NCBI GenBank assembly: GCA_003241895.1 | Contig: QBLY01000026.1 | Location: 1 to 33,462, forward strand | Direction: 5' to 3' | Length of the DNA: 33,462 bases | Source: Lysobacteraceae bacterium | GTDB lineage: Bacteria > Pseudomonadota > Gammaproteobacteria > Xanthomonadales > Xanthomonadaceae | Shown here: positions 14,724 through 23,813 of the stretch, piece by piece | How positions within the stretch are numbered: position 1 is the first letter of the stretch | Layout of the letters: the number at the start of each line of letters is the position of its first letter | Position numbers and translations under genes: made by a program | Notes under the pieces: model-generated | Database searches by the model: none | The model's input: only the letters and a program-made list of their open reading frames with translations | Told to the model about the DNA's origin: nothing

Positions 14724-17700
14724 ATGATCGTCCTTGAGGGCCTGCCGGCCCTGTCGCCCTTTCGGCGCGACCGTCTCCAGAACCGCCTGCAGCTGATCGT
14801 GGGTGACCTTCGGGTGACCGGCGCGTGGCATGTCTATTTCGCCCTGCCCGAGCCCGGAGCGGCGCCCGACCTGGCGGTGCTGGGCCGAATCCTGGAGGGA
14901 TGCACGGGGCGCGAGGAGCCTGCCGAAGGCGCCCAGTCGCGCTTTGTGGTGCCGCGCCTGGGCACGCTTTCGCCCTGGGCCACCAAGGCCACCGAGATCG
15001 TGCGCGGCGCCGGACTGGCCCTGCAGCGCGTCGAGCGCGGGCTGCGCCTGGACCTGGCGGGCCTGCCGCCCGCCGGTGACCCGCGCTGGCCGCGCCTGGC
15101 GCGTGCCCTGCACGACCCGATGACGCAGTCGCTGCTCGACACCCGCGAAGAGGCCGCGCGGCTGTTCGTGCGCCTTGCCCCGGGCCCGGTGGAGCGCATC
15201 GCGCTGGCGGCGCTGGCGGAAGCCAACGACCGCCTCGGCCTGGCGCTGTCGCCCGACGAGATCGAATACCTGCAGCAGCGCTACGGCGAACTGGGCCGCG
15301 ACCCGTCCGATGCCGAGCTGATGATGTTCGCGCAGGCCAACTCCGAGCACTGCCGCCACAAGATCTTCAACGCCGACTGGACCATCGACGGCGAGCCGCA
15401 GCCGCTCACCCTGTTCAAGATGATCCGCAACACCCACGCCAAGTCGCCGCAGCTCACGCTCACCGCCTACAGCGACAACGCCGCGGTGATCGAAGGCCAT
15501 CCGGGCGCGCGCTTCAGGCCCGAGGCCGGCACGGGGGAGTACGGCCACAGCGCGCCGATGGACTCGGCGTTCTGCATCAAGGTCGAAACCCACAACCACC
15601 CCACGGCCATTTCACCCTTCCCCGGCGCCGCCACCGGCTCGGGCGGCGAGATCCGCGACGAAGGCGCCACCGGGCGCGGCGGCAAGCCCAAGGCCGGGCT
15701 CACCGGTTTCTCGGTGTCCCACCTGCGCATCCCGTCGCTGCCACGCCCGTGGGAAGCCGAGCGTCCGCTGAACCCGCGCATGGCCACGGCCCTGGAAATC
15801 ATGACCGACGGCCCGATCGGCGCCGCCGCGTTCAACAACGAGTTCGGCCGCCCGGCGCTTACCGGCTATTTCCGCAGCTTCGAACTGCCCACCGACCAGC
15901 CCGGCCTGAGCCGCGCCTACGACAAGCCCATCATGCTGGCCGGCGGCCTGGGCGCGATCGACCGCGGCCAGGTCAAGAAGCTCGACCTTCGCCCCGGTGA
16001 CTACGTGGTGGTGCTGGGCGGCCCGGCGATGTTGATCGGCCTGGGTGGTGGCGCTGCTTCGTCGGTGGCCTCGGGCCAGAGTTCGGAAGACCTGGACTTC
16101 GCCTCGGTGCAGCGCGACAACCCCGAGATGCAGCGCCGCTGCCAGGAAGTGATCGACCGCTGCTTCGCCCAGGGCGAGCGCAATCCCATCCTCACCGCGC
16201 ACGACGTCGGCGCCGGTGGCCTGTCCAACGCCATCCCCGAGCTGCTGCACGACTCCAACGTCGGCGGCATCATCGAAATGGCGAAGATCCCCAGCGACGA
16301 TCCGTCCCTGTCGCCCATGCAGCTGTGGTCGAACGAGGCGCAGGAGCGCTACGTGCTGGGCGTGGCCTCGGACCGTTTCGCCGACTTCGAGGCCATCTGC
16401 CTGCGCGAGCGCGCGGTGTTCGCCGCCGTCGGCGTGGCCACGCTGGACGAGCGGCTGGTGCTCAGGGCGCCCGATGGTTCGCTGCCGATCGACCTGCCGA
16501 TGGACGTGCTGTTCGGCAAGTCGCCCAAGATGCACCGCGACACCCAGCGCACGCCGGCCCCGCGCTGGCCGCGCCTGGACACCGGCAGGCTCGAGCTGCG
16601 CGAAGCCGGGCTGCGGGTGCTGTCGCATCCCACCGTGGCGGCCAAGAACTTCCTGGTCACCATTGGCGACCGGTCCGTGGGCGGGCTGTGTTCGCGCGAC
16701 CAGATGGTCGGCCCCTGGCAGCTGCCGCTGGCCGACGTCGCGGTCACGCTCACCGACTTCAACGGCGTGGCCGGCGAAGCCATGGCCGTGGGCGAGCGCA
16801 CGCCGCTGGCGTTGATTGATGCGGCTGCTTCGGCCCGCATGGCGGTGGGCGAAGCCATCACCAACCTGGCCGCCGCCGGCGTCGCCTCGCTTTCGGAAGT
16901 GAAGCTGTCGGCCAACTGGATGGCCGCGGCGTCGTTCCCGGGCGAGGACGCGCTGCTGTTCGACGCCGTGAAGGCGGTGGGCATGGAGCTGTGCCCCGAA
17001 CTCGACATCGCCATCCCGGTCGGCAAGGACTCGCTGTCCATGCAGGCCCAGTGGCAGGCGCCGGAAGGCCCGCAGAAGTCGGTGTCGCCGGTGTCGCTGG
17101 TGATCACCGCTTTTGCCCGGGTGGCCGATGCGCGCGAAACGCTGGTGCCGGTGCTTGATCGCACCGTTGATTCCGAGCTGTGGCTGATTGGCCTGGGTGC
17201 CGGCGCGCGCCGCATGGGTGGCTCGATCCTGGCGCAGGTGCATTCCGCGTTCGGCGGCGCCAGCCCCGACCTGGACGAACCGGCCCGCCTGCGGCATTTC
17301 TTCACCCTGGTGCAGGCCGCGCGCGCCGATGGCCTGCTGCTGGCCTACCACGACCGTTCCGACGGCGGCGCGTTCGCGGCCCTGTGCGAAATGGCCTTCG
17401 CCAGCCACTGCGGCCTCGAGCTGAGCTTCGACGGCTGGGGCGACGACCCGTTCACCACGCTGTTCAACGAAGAGCTGGGCGCGGTGGTGCAGATCGCCGC
17501 CGGGGACCGCGCGGCCTTCGCCGACCTGGTAGACCGCCACGAACTCACGCACTGTGCGCAGCGCATCGGCAAGCCGACCACGGCGCCGGTGGTGCGGGTC
17601 AGCGAAGGGCGCACGGTCCTGGCCGAGTGGAGTTGGACGGAGCTGTTCGAAAGCTGGTGGTCGGTAACCCACGCCATCCAGGCCGGGCGCGACGACCCCG

Positions 17701-18578
17701 CCGGCGCCGGCGCCGAGCGCGACGCCAAGCTCGACTACGCCGACCCGGGCCTGTCGCCCAGCCTCACGTTCGATCCCGCGCAGGACATCGCCGCACCGTG
17801 GATCCTCACCGGCGTGCGTCCGCGGGTGGCGATCCTGCGCGAACAGGGCGTCAACGGCCAGGTGGAAATGGCGGCGGCGTTCGACCGCGCCGGTTTCACG
17901 GCGGTGGACGTGCACATGTCCGACCTGATCGCCGGCCGCACTTCGCTCGATTCGTTCAAGGGCCTGGCCGCCTGCGGCGGCTTCAGCTACGGCGACGTGC
18001 TGGGCGCGGGCCGCGGTTGGGCCACGTCCATCCTCGAGCGCCCGGATCTGCGCGAACAGTTCGCCCGCTTCTTCGAGCGCAGCGACAGCTTCAGCCTGGG
18101 CGTCTGCAACGGCTGCCAGATGCTGGCCCAGCTCAAGGGCCTGGTGCCGGGCGCCGAGCACTGGCCGCGCTTCCTTCGCAACCGCAGCGAACAGTACGAA
18201 GCGCGCCTGTCGCAGGTCCAGGTACAGGAGTCGCCGTCGGTGCTGCTGCGCGGCATGGCCGGATCGCGGCTGCCGGTGGTGGTGGCGCATGGCGAAGGCT
18301 TCGCGCAGTTCGACGCTCCCGCGCATGCCGCGCAGGCCCAGGTGGCGCTGCGCTTCGTTGACGCCCGGGGCCTGCCGGTGGAGGCCTATCCGGCCAATCC
18401 CAACGGGTCGCCCGAAGGCATCACCGGCCTCACCAGCCGCGACGGTCGCGCCACGCTGATGATGCCGCACCCCGAGCGCGTGTTCCGCACCCTGCAGATG
18501 AGCTGGCACCCGGCGCAGTGGGGCGAGGATTCGCCCTGGCTGCGCGTGTTCCGCAATGCGCGCGAGTGGGTCGCCTGA
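14724..18578 (+). CDS. purL: Phosphoribosylformylglycinamidine synthase (large PurL)
   Basis: 1284 aa, the long single-chain proteobacterial form (E. coli 1295). It converts FGAR, glutamine and ATP to FGAM in purine synthesis. Order: PurS-like N-terminal domain (about 1-145), linker, two AIRS-like synthase halves (about 210-970; [23 protein letters not shown] is the ATP-site signature), and a C-terminal glutamine amidotransferase (about 1030-1284) with nucleophile Cys1128 in GVCNGCQML and His1249/Glu1251 in MPHPERVFR. The ATG at 14724 gives the typical [11 protein letters not shown] start; the upstream open codons are not needed. It is monocistronic here; the next gene is on the opposite strand. 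Confidence 0.98.
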   Translation: MIVLEGLPALSPFRRDRLQNRLQLIVGDLRVTGAWHVYFALPEPGAAPDLAVLGRILEGCTGREEPAEGAQSRFVVPRLGTLSPWATKATEIVRGAGLALQRVERGLRLDLAGLPPAGDPRWPRLARALHDPMTQSLLDTREEAARLFVRLAPGPVERIALAALAEANDRLGLALSPDEIEYLQQRYGELGRDPSDAELMMFAQANSEHCRHKIFNADWTIDGEPQPLTLFKMIRNTHAKSPQLTLTAYSDNAAVIEGHPGARFRPEAGTGEYGHSAPMDSAFCIKVETHNHPTAISPFPGAATGSGGEIRDEGATGRGGKPKAGLTGFSVSHLRIPSLPRPWEAERPLNPRMATALEIMTDGPIGAAAFNNEFGRPALTGYFRSFELPTDQPGLSRAYDKPIMLAGGLGAIDRGQVKKLDLRPGDYVVVLGGPAMLIGLGGGAASSVASGQSSEDLDFASVQRDNPEMQRRCQEVIDRCFAQGERNPILTAHDVGAGGLSNAIPELLHDSNVGGIIEMAKIPSDDPSLSPMQLWSNEAQERYVLGVASDRFADFEAICLRERAVFAAVGVATLDERLVLRAPDGSLPIDLPMDVLFGKSPKMHRDTQRTPAPRWPRLDTGRLELREAGLRVLSHPTVAAKNFLVTIGDRSVGGLCSRDQMVGPWQLPLADVAVTLTDFNGVAGEAMAVGERTPLALIDAAASARMAVGEAITNLAAAGVASLSEVKLSANWMAAASFPGEDALLFDAVKAVGMELCPELDIAIPVGKDSLSMQAQWQAPEGPQKSVSPVSLVITAFARVADARETLVPVLDRTVDSELWLIGLGAGARRMGGSILAQVHSAFGGASPDLDEPARLRHFFTLVQAARADGLLLAYHDRSDGGAFAALCEMAFASHCGLELSFDGWGDDPFTTLFNEELGAVVQIAAGDRAAFADLVDRHELTHCAQRIGKPTTAPVVRVSEGRTVLAEWSWTELFESWWSVTHAIQAGRDDPAGAGAERDAKLDYADPGLSPSLTFDPAQDIAAPWILTGVRPRVAILREQGVNGQVEMAAAFDRAGFTAVDVHMSDLIAGRTSLDSFKGLAACGGFSYGDVLGAGRGWATSILERPDLREQFARFFERSDSFSLGVCNGCQMLAQLKGLVPGAEHWPRFLRNRSEQYEARLSQVQVQESPSVLLRGMAGSRLPVVVAHGEGFAQFDAPAHAAQAQVALRFVDARGLPVEAYPANPNGSPEGITGLTSRDGRATLMMPHPERVFRTLQMSWHPAQWGEDSPWLRVFRNAREWVA

Positions 18579-18587
18579 GCATCGGGC

Positions 18588-18608
18588 CGGGCGCCGGGTT
18601 GGCGCCCG
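18588..18608 (+). terminator. Hairpin after purL
   Basis: CGGGCGCC at 18588-18595 pairs with GGCGCCCG at 18601-18608, an 8-bp perfect stem with a 5-base loop, ten bases after the purL stop. No T-run follows, so it may need Rho or act only as a 3'-end stabiliser. Confidence 0.4.
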
Positions 18609-18631
18609 TGCTGAGGTGCGGGCCGGACGCC

Positions 18632-18644
18632 GCGGCTTTGCCGC
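18632..18644 (-). terminator. Small hairpin at the end of the minus-strand lipoprotein gene
   Basis: GCGGC-AAA-GCCGC on the minus strand, a 5-bp perfect stem with a 3-base loop directly after the TGA (18647-18645). No T-run follows; weak evidence for termination facing purL. Confidence 0.25.
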
Positions 18645-19064
18645 TCAGTCCACCAGCAGCGCGGGCGGCGTCAGCCCGGGGACCTGGCTGCAGGCCATGA
18701 TGCCCGGGAACCACAGCGGGAACTCGCCGATCTCCGAGCGCAGCGTGCGCTGCGCCGGGCTTTCCTCCGCCTGGCCGACCTCGCGGAACACCGCCACGAC
18801 GCCGCCCGAGGACGCGTCGGGCTTCTGGTAACTCACGGCCACCGAACCGTCTGCGCGCAGGAACTGCCAGTGGCCGGGTTTGGACTCGTCCCGTTTCAGG
18901 CCGGCCTCGGTGGCGATCTCCTCGAGCGCGGCCTGCAGCTTCGGCCCCATCGGCTGTTCGACGGTTGCGGCCAGGCACGGCGCCGCCTCGATACGTTCGG
19001 GGGCGCGGCAGCCCGAGGCCATGACGCAAACCAGGGCGGCGGTGGCTAGGCGGGAAACTGGCAT
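18645..19064 (-). CDS. Hypothetical small lipoprotein
   Basis: 139 aa from the ATG at 19064; I do not recognise the family. The start was chosen because it puts a basic residue (Arg5) before a hydrophobic run (6-15) and a lipobox-like ASGC with Cys19; the frame also opens at 19094. Ala at -3 makes the lipobox slightly atypical. After it come a second Cys in a PCLAA segment, an amphipathic helix (QAALEEIATEAGLKRDE), a tryptophan-containing strand GHWQFLRADGSVAVSYQ and a C-terminus with FPLWFPGIMACSQVPG. This looks like a small alpha/beta domain in the periplasm. Codon use is like its neighbours. No Shine-Dalgarno is visible; TTAAAT lies about 30 bases upstream. Confidence 0.65.
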   Translation of the reverse strand: MPVSRLATAALVCVMASGCRAPERIEAAPCLAATVEQPMGPKLQAALEEIATEAGLKRDESKPGHWQFLRADGSVAVSYQKPDASSGGVVAVFREVGQAEESPAQRTLRSEIGEFPLWFPGIMACSQVPGLTPPALLVD

Positions 19065-19092
19065 GGCTTGGCCCGTGGGTGATTGAGCCACC

Positions 19093-19098
19093 ATTTAA
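19093..19098 (-). promoter_or_regulatory. Possible -10 for the hypothetical lipoprotein
   Basis: TTAAAT on the minus strand, with predicted start near 19086 and a leader of about 22 bases to the ATG at 19064. It lies just beyond the last recognisable codon of the dehydrogenase remnant, so the promoter may have arisen, or been exposed, when that gene decayed. Confidence 0.3.
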
Positions 19099-19129
19099 CC
19101 GCAAACCGCCCGTGGCTGCCGCTTGACTG

Positions 19130-19448
19130 GCCGGCACCGCGCCCACCAGCTTCAGCTTCCCGGTCGGCGCCAGCGCCGCCAGCGGGCCGCTCTCGCGCGG
19201 GTCCAGGCCGTCGGGCAGGGGCATCACCCAGACCCGGTGGGCGCGCACGCGCTCGGCGAAGGCGCCGTGGCGGCCTGCGGCCCCATGGCCACCACCCGGC
19301 CGTTGGCCTCATGGCCGGGCGCGAACGGGTATTGGCTGAAGCCCCATTCGTTGTCGAGCATCGACAGGTCGGAGTGACAGATGCCGCAGTGGTCCACGGC
19401 GATCTCATGGTGTTTTCCTTTGCGGAGGTCCAATTGGCAGGCGATCAC
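19130..19448 (-). pseudogene. Remnant of a zinc-dependent alcohol dehydrogenase
   Basis: Three pieces of one MDR-type NAD(P)-dependent alcohol dehydrogenase (YahK-like) lie in order on the minus strand. Piece 1 (about 19448-19270) reads [17 protein letters not shown], then [13 protein letters not shown], the N-terminal catalytic-zinc part with its Cys, His and GHE residues. The frame then shifts; piece 2 (about 19270-19165) reads [10 protein letters not shown], then MPLPDGLDPRESGPLA, which normally follows the structural-zinc loop. Piece 3 (about 19164-19130), in the same frame, reads ALAPTGKLKLVGAVP, normally near residue 250. So the four-Cys loop and the whole nucleotide-binding Rossmann fold are deleted, the first deletion being out of frame, and the C-terminus is gone. 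Not functional. With flanks it fills the 461-base stretch 19065-19525, which otherwise has only the gspE promoter region. Confidence 0.85.
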
Positions 19449-19490
19449 GATACGGCCCCGGCGTGAGGGGCGCGCCGGAGTGCCGCGACC

Positions 19491-19499
19491 TGCTAAATT
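19491..19499 (+). promoter_or_regulatory. Extended -10 promoter of the T2SS operon
   Basis: TGCTAAATT is an extended -10 (TGn plus TAAATT at 19494-19499) with predicted start near 19506, then TTGGAG at 19515-19520 as ribosome-binding site for gspE. It is the only promoter-like sequence noticed before the eleven-gene cluster. Confidence 0.5.
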
Positions 19500-19525
19500 C
19501 CGGCTCTGTCCTGCTTGGAGCCGCC

Positions 19526-21238
19526 GTGGCCTCGGTCATGAACGAAGCAATGGAAAGCGCCGACAGCCGCATTGCCGCGGCCCTGTCGGCCCGCGGCCGC
19601 CTGAAGGAGGCCGACCTGGCGCGCGCCCAGCGCCTGCAGGCCGAGGCCGGCGGCTCGCTGTCGGGACTGCTGGTGCGGCTGGGCATGGTGTCCGAGCGCG
19701 ACATGGCCGAAACCGCCGCCGAGGTGCTGGGCCTGCCTTTGATGTCGGCCAAGGACTGCCCCGATGCGCCGCCGCCCGGCGTGCAGCTGTCGCTGCGCTT
19801 CCTCAAGCAGCTGGCCGTGTGCCCGGTGGACGAGGGCGCCGATTTCGTTGAATTGCTGGTGGCCGATCCGCAGGACGCCTACGCCGCCGACGCGGTGGCG
19901 CTGGCCACCGGCCGCGAGGTGCGGGTCAAGGTCGGCCTGCGCGCCGAGATCGCCGACCTGATCGAGCGTTACTACGGCTCGGGCCGGTCCGCCATGGGCA
20001 CCATCGTCGAGAACCTCGGCGACGACGCCAGCGGCGACGAAGCCGACGTGGAGCAGTTGCGCGACCTGGCCTCGGAAGCGCCGGTGATCCGCCTGGTGAA
20101 CCTGATCATCCAGCGCGCGGTCGAGCTGCGCGCCTCCGACATCCACATCGAACCCTTCGAAAACCGCCTCAAGGTGCGCTACCGCGTGGACGGCGTGCTG
20201 GAGGAATCCGAATCGCCGCCCGCCAACCTCACCGCCGCGGTGATCTCACGCATCAAGATCATGGCCAAGCTCAACATCGCCGAGCGCCGGCTGCCGCAGG
20301 ACGGCCGCATCATGGTGCGCGTGCAGGGCAAGGAGCTCGACCTGCGCGTAAGCACCGTGCCCACCGCGCACGGCGAAAGCGTGGTGATGCGCCTGCTGGA
20401 CCGCGAATCGGTGGTGCTGGACTTCAAGGCGCTGGGCTTCACCGACGAATTCCTGTCGGACTTCATGAAGGTGCTCGAGCAGCCGCACGGCATCCTGCTG
20501 GTCACCGGCCCCACCGGCTCGGGCAAGACCACCACGCTGTACGCCGCGCTGAGCAGGCTCAACACGCCCGACGTGAAGATCATCACCGTGGAGGACCCGG
20601 TCGAATACCAGATCGAGGGCATCAACCAGATCCAGGCCAAGCCGCAGATCGGCCTGGACTTCGCCCACGCGCTGCGCAGCATCGTGCGCCAGGACCCCGA
20701 CATCATCATGATCGGCGAAATGCGCGACCTGGAAACCTCGCGCATCGCCATCCAGTCCGCGCTCACCGGCCACCTGGTGCTCAGCACGCTGCACACCAAC
20801 AACGCCGCCGGCGGCATCACCCGCATGATGGACATGGGCGTGGAGGACTACCTGCTCACGTCCACCGTGAACGGCATCCTGGCCCAGCGCCTGGTGCGCC
20901 GGATCGAGCCGACGCACATGGAGCGCTACGAGGCGCTGCCCGAAGTGGTGGAAGAGTTCGGCCTGCGCCGTTTCCAGCCCGAGGGCACCATTTACCTGTA
21001 TCGCCCGAAGCCGTCGGCGCTTACGCCCACGGGCTACCTGGGCCGCACCACCATCATGGAATTCCTGGTGATGAACGACGGCCTGCGGCGCCTGGTGATG
21101 AAGCACGCGGGCATGGGTGAGCTTGAGGAAGCCGCGCGCGCCTCGGGCATGCGCACCATGTACGAAGACGGCCTGGTCAAGGCCATGCAGGGCCTGACCA
21201 CCATCGAAGAAGTCCTGCGCGTCACCCAGGAAGGCTAG
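19526..21238 (+). CDS. gspE: Type II secretion ATPase GspE (XpsE)
   Basis: 570 aa from GTG 19526, chosen because GGAG lies five bases upstream; the ATG at 19538 (566 aa) is the alternative but has no ribosome-binding site at proper spacing. The cytoplasmic hexameric ATPase drives pseudopilus assembly. From the ATG numbering: an N1E-type domain that docks to GspL (about 1-150), an N2 domain (about 165-290), Walker A GPTGSGKT (324-331), the Asp box [13 protein letters not shown], Walker [13 protein letters not shown], and the His box [12 protein letters not shown]. The four-cysteine zinc motif of many GspE proteins is absent, as in Xanthomonas XpsE. First gene of the Xps operon; gspF follows after 4 bases. 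Confidence 0.96.
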   Translation: MASVMNEAMESADSRIAAALSARGRLKEADLARAQRLQAEAGGSLSGLLVRLGMVSERDMAETAAEVLGLPLMSAKDCPDAPPPGVQLSLRFLKQLAVCPVDEGADFVELLVADPQDAYAADAVALATGREVRVKVGLRAEIADLIERYYGSGRSAMGTIVENLGDDASGDEADVEQLRDLASEAPVIRLVNLIIQRAVELRASDIHIEPFENRLKVRYRVDGVLEESESPPANLTAAVISRIKIMAKLNIAERRLPQDGRIMVRVQGKELDLRVSTVPTAHGESVVMRLLDRESVVLDFKALGFTDEFLSDFMKVLEQPHGILLVTGPTGSGKTTTLYAALSRLNTPDVKIITVEDPVEYQIEGINQIQAKPQIGLDFAHALRSIVRQDPDIIMIGEMRDLETSRIAIQSALTGHLVLSTLHTNNAAGGITRMMDMGVEDYLLTSTVNGILAQRLVRRIEPTHMERYEALPEVVEEFGLRRFQPEGTIYLYRPKPSALTPTGYLGRTTIMEFLVMNDGLRRLVMKHAGMGELEEAARASGMRTMYEDGLVKAMQGLTTIEEVLRVTQEG

Positions 21239-21242
21239 GGCG

Positions 21243-22454
21243 ATGGCGCTGTTCCGCTACAAGGCGCTGTCGGCGGCCGGCGAAGCGCTGGACGGCCAGA
21301 TGGAGGCCGCCAGCGCCGACGAAGTGATTTCGCGGCTGCAGGACCAGGGCCATCTGCCGGTGGAGGCGCGCCGCGCCGACCAGGCCGGCGGCGAGGGCCT
21401 GGGCGCCCTGTTCAAGCGCAAGGAGTTCGGCAGCGAACAGGTGCTGCAGTTCACCCAGCAGCTGGCCACGCTGCTGGGCGCGGGCCAGCCGCTGGACCGG
21501 GCACTGGGCATCCTGCTGGAGCTGCCCGACACGCCCGAGGCCCGCAAGGTGGTGGAGCGGGTGCGCGAATCGGTGCGCGGCGGCACGCCGCTGTCCACCG
21601 CGCTGGAGCAGCAGCACGGCACGTTCTCGCGCCTGTACGTGAACCTGGTGCGCGCCGGCGAGGCCGGCGGCAACCTGCACGAAAGCCTGCGCCGGCTGGC
21701 CGAATACCTCGAGCGCAGCGCGCAGCTGCGCAGCCGCGTCATCAACGCGCTGATCTACCCGGTGATCCTGGTGGTGCTGGTGTTGGCGTCGGTGACGTTC
21801 CTGCTGGCCTTCGTGGTGCCGCAGTTCCAGGCGCTGTTCGAAAGCATGAACGCGAAGCTGCCGTGGTATTCCACCCTGGTGCTGCAGGTGAGCCTGCTGG
21901 TGCGCGACTGGTGGTGGCTGGGCCTGGCGGCGGCGGCGGTGCTGGCCGGGTGGCTGGCTTCGCGCATGAACAACCCGACCGCGCGACGCGCCATCGACGC
22001 CCGATTGTTGGCCTGGAAATTCCCCGGCGACCTGATCGCCAAGCTCGACACCGCGCGCTTGGCGCGCACCCTGGGCACCCTGGTGCGCAACGGCGTGCCG
22101 CTGCTGACGGCGCTGAACCTTTCCCGGCCCGTGCTGTCGAACCGGGTGCTGGCCGAAGCCATCGAAGCCGCTACCGAAGACGTCAAGACCGGCAGCGGCC
22201 TGGGCTACGCGATGGCGCGCCAGAAATGCTTCCCGCGCCTGGCGGTGCACATGATCCAGGTGGGCGAGGAGTCCGGCGAACTCGACGCCATGCTGCTCAA
22301 GACCGCCGACACCTTCGACCAGGAAACCGCCAACGCGCTCGACCGCCTGCTGGCCGCACTGGTGCCCGCGCTCACCGTCATGATGACCCTGGTGGTGGGA
22401 GCGATCATGATCTCCGTGCTGCTTCCCATCTACGACCTCACCAACTCCCTATAG
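21243..22454 (+). CDS. gspF: Type II secretion inner-membrane platform protein GspF (XpsF)
   Basis: 403 aa. Two homologous cytoplasmic helical domains (about 65-170 and 270-372) with the family patterns QFTQQLATLLGAGQPLDRAL and LARTLGTLVRNGVPLLTAL, and three membrane segments (about 168-192, 218-240, 373-396). The N-terminus MALFRYKALSAAGE is the usual GspF/PilC start. It is the polytopic core through which GspE motion is passed to the pseudopilins. ATG 4 bases after gspE. Confidence 0.96.
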   Translation: MALFRYKALSAAGEALDGQMEAASADEVISRLQDQGHLPVEARRADQAGGEGLGALFKRKEFGSEQVLQFTQQLATLLGAGQPLDRALGILLELPDTPEARKVVERVRESVRGGTPLSTALEQQHGTFSRLYVNLVRAGEAGGNLHESLRRLAEYLERSAQLRSRVINALIYPVILVVLVLASVTFLLAFVVPQFQALFESMNAKLPWYSTLVLQVSLLVRDWWWLGLAAAAVLAGWLASRMNNPTARRAIDARLLAWKFPGDLIAKLDTARLARTLGTLVRNGVPLLTALNLSRPVLSNRVLAEAIEAATEDVKTGSGLGYAMARQKCFPRLAVHMIQVGEESGELDAMLLKTADTFDQETANALDRLLAALVPALTVMMTLVVGAIMISVLLPIYDLTNSL

Positions 22455-22463
22455 GCCCTGCCC

Positions 22464-22880
22464 ATGCGACGCATCCCGACTTCCCGCCAACGCAGCCACG
22501 GCTTGAGCCTGATCGAACTGATGATCGTGATCGTGCTCATCGGCACGGTGCTGGCCCTGATCACCAACCGCGTGATGGGCGGCCAGGACCGCGCCAACGT
22601 GAAAATCACCGAGACCCAGCTGATCACGCTGGCCGGCAAGATCGACCAGTTCCGCATGGACACCGGCAACCTGCCTGAATCGCTGGACCAGCTGGTGACC
22701 TCGCCCGGCATTCCCAGCTGGCTGGGCCCTTACGCCACGGCCACGGAGCTCAAGGATCCCTGGGGCGGCGCGATCGACTACCGCCGTCCCGGCCAGTCGG
22801 GCCCGTTCGAGCTGGTGAGCCTGGGCGCCGACAAGGCGGCCGGCGGCGACAGCGTCAACGCAGACATCCGCAAGCCCTGA
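22464..22880 (+). CDS. gspG: Major pseudopilin GspG (XpsG)
   Basis: 138 aa. Builds the shaft of the pseudopilus. A 13-residue leader ends SHG, then the mature start LSLIELMIVIVLIG with Glu5 and one hydrophobic helix; the C-terminal part shows the GspG core (LITLAGKIDQFRMDTGNLPE, LDQLV, then KDPWGGAIDYRRPG and a Ca-loop-like SLGADKAAGGDSVNADI). Unusually, mature residue 1 is Leu, not Phe, and position -2 is His, not Lys/Arg. Cleavage would need a prepilin peptidase encoded elsewhere; no gspO/pilD is in the window. It starts nine bases after gspF with no strong ribosome-binding site. Confidence 0.95.
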   Translation: MRRIPTSRQRSHGLSLIELMIVIVLIGTVLALITNRVMGGQDRANVKITETQLITLAGKIDQFRMDTGNLPESLDQLVTSPGIPSWLGPYATATELKDPWGGAIDYRRPGQSGPFELVSLGADKAAGGDSVNADIRKP

Positions 22881-22908
22881 GCGCGGTTCCCGGCCGCCAC
22901 TGCCCCCG

Positions 22909-23361
22909 ATGAAACGCCAGCGCGGTTTTTCCCTGGTCGAGCTGATCGTGGTGATGGTGCTCATCGCCGTGGTTGCGGGCATCGGCGCCGCGGCGATCAG
23001 CGGCGGCTTGCCGGGGCAGAAGCTGCGCGGCGCGGCGCGTGAGCTGGCGGTGGAGCTGCGCTTCGCGCGCGCCCAGGCCATCGCCACCGGGCGTGAACAG
23101 GTGTTCGAGATCAACGTCGTGGACAAGCGCTGGTCCGCTGCCGGCAAGCGCGAAGGCAAACTGCCCGCCGAGTTGGACATCGTCGCCACCACCGCCCGCG
23201 AGGAACAGCCGGCGCGCGAAGTGGCGGTGATTCGTTTCTTCCCCGACGGCGCGTCCACCGGCGGCCGCGTGGTGATCAAGCTCGGCGACGCCGCTTGGCG
23301 CATCGACGTGGGCTGGCTCACCGGCGAAGTCACGCTGAGCCGCGGCGAGGGCCTGCCGTGA
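22909..23361 (+). CDS. gspH: Minor pseudopilin GspH (XpsH)
   Basis: 150 aa. Leader MKRQRG, then FSLVELIVVMVLIAVVAGIGAAA: a canonical prepilin peptidase site with Glu5 and the N-terminal hydrophobic helix. The globular part has the GspH/FimT-like LAVELRFARAQAIATGREQVFEINV segment at about 44-68 and beta strands to the end. It is thought to sit below the GspI-J-K tip. A 28-base gap separates it from gspG, the largest gap between the translated genes of the operon. Its stop overlaps the GTG of gspI. Confidence 0.93.
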   Translation: MKRQRGFSLVELIVVMVLIAVVAGIGAAAISGGLPGQKLRGAARELAVELRFARAQAIATGREQVFEINVVDKRWSAAGKREGKLPAELDIVATTAREEQPAREVAVIRFFPDGASTGGRVVIKLGDAAWRIDVGWLTGEVTLSRGEGLP

Positions 23362-23813
23362 AGCGCCAGCGCGGCTTCAGCCTGCTCGAGGTCATCCTTG
23401 CCTTCACCCTGCTGGCGGTTGCGCTGGGCATCCTGATGGCCATCCTGGGCGGCGGCCTGACCCAGGTGCGCGGCGCGGCGGACGCCAGCGTGGCCACCCT
23501 GCACGCGCAGTCGCTGCTCGACGAAGTGGGCGTGCTGGAGGCGATCGAACCCGGCAGTCGCGCCGGTGACTTCGACAACGGCCGCTACCGCTGGGAAATG
23601 GACATCACCGAGACCGAGGATCCTGCCCCGGCCGGCCTCTCCGATCCCAACGCCGCGCCGGTGGAAACGGTTGGCCTGCAGCTGCCGTCGGCGCCGCTGC
23701 TCTACCGGATCCAGCTGGACGTGTCGTGGGGCAGGGACGACCTGGGGCGAAGCATCCGCTTCGTCACGCTGCGCGCGCGCACGCCGCCGTCGCCGCTGGA
23801 GCAGTTCCCGTGA
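23358..23813 (+). CDS. gspI: Minor pseudopilin GspI (XpsI), GTG start
   Basis: 151 aa. GTG at 23358 overlaps the gspH TGA (GTGA) and gives a leader VKRQRG followed by FSLLEVILAFTLLAVALGILM; the leader and first mature residues repeat those of GspH (KRQRGFSL). The longer ATG frame to 23295 lies within gspH and would spoil the leader. The C-terminal part has the typical LHAQSLLDEVGVLEAIEPGSRAGD-like segment and YRIQLDVSWGRDD strand. Part of the GspI-J-K tip complex. Confidence 0.93.
   Translation: MKRQRGFSLLEVILAFTLLAVALGILMAILGGGLTQVRGAADASVATLHAQSLLDEVGVLEAIEPGSRAGDFDNGRYRWEMDITETEDPAPAGLSDPNAAPVETVGLQLPSAPLLYRIQLDVSWGRDDLGRSIRFVTLRARTPPSPLEQFP

Noticed and set aside
15612-18509. 965-codon open frame antisense to purL
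   Set aside because: It mirrors codon periodicity of a GC-rich gene; the translation is His/Arg/Ala/Gln-rich low-complexity and no domain is visible, while purL on the other strand is certain.
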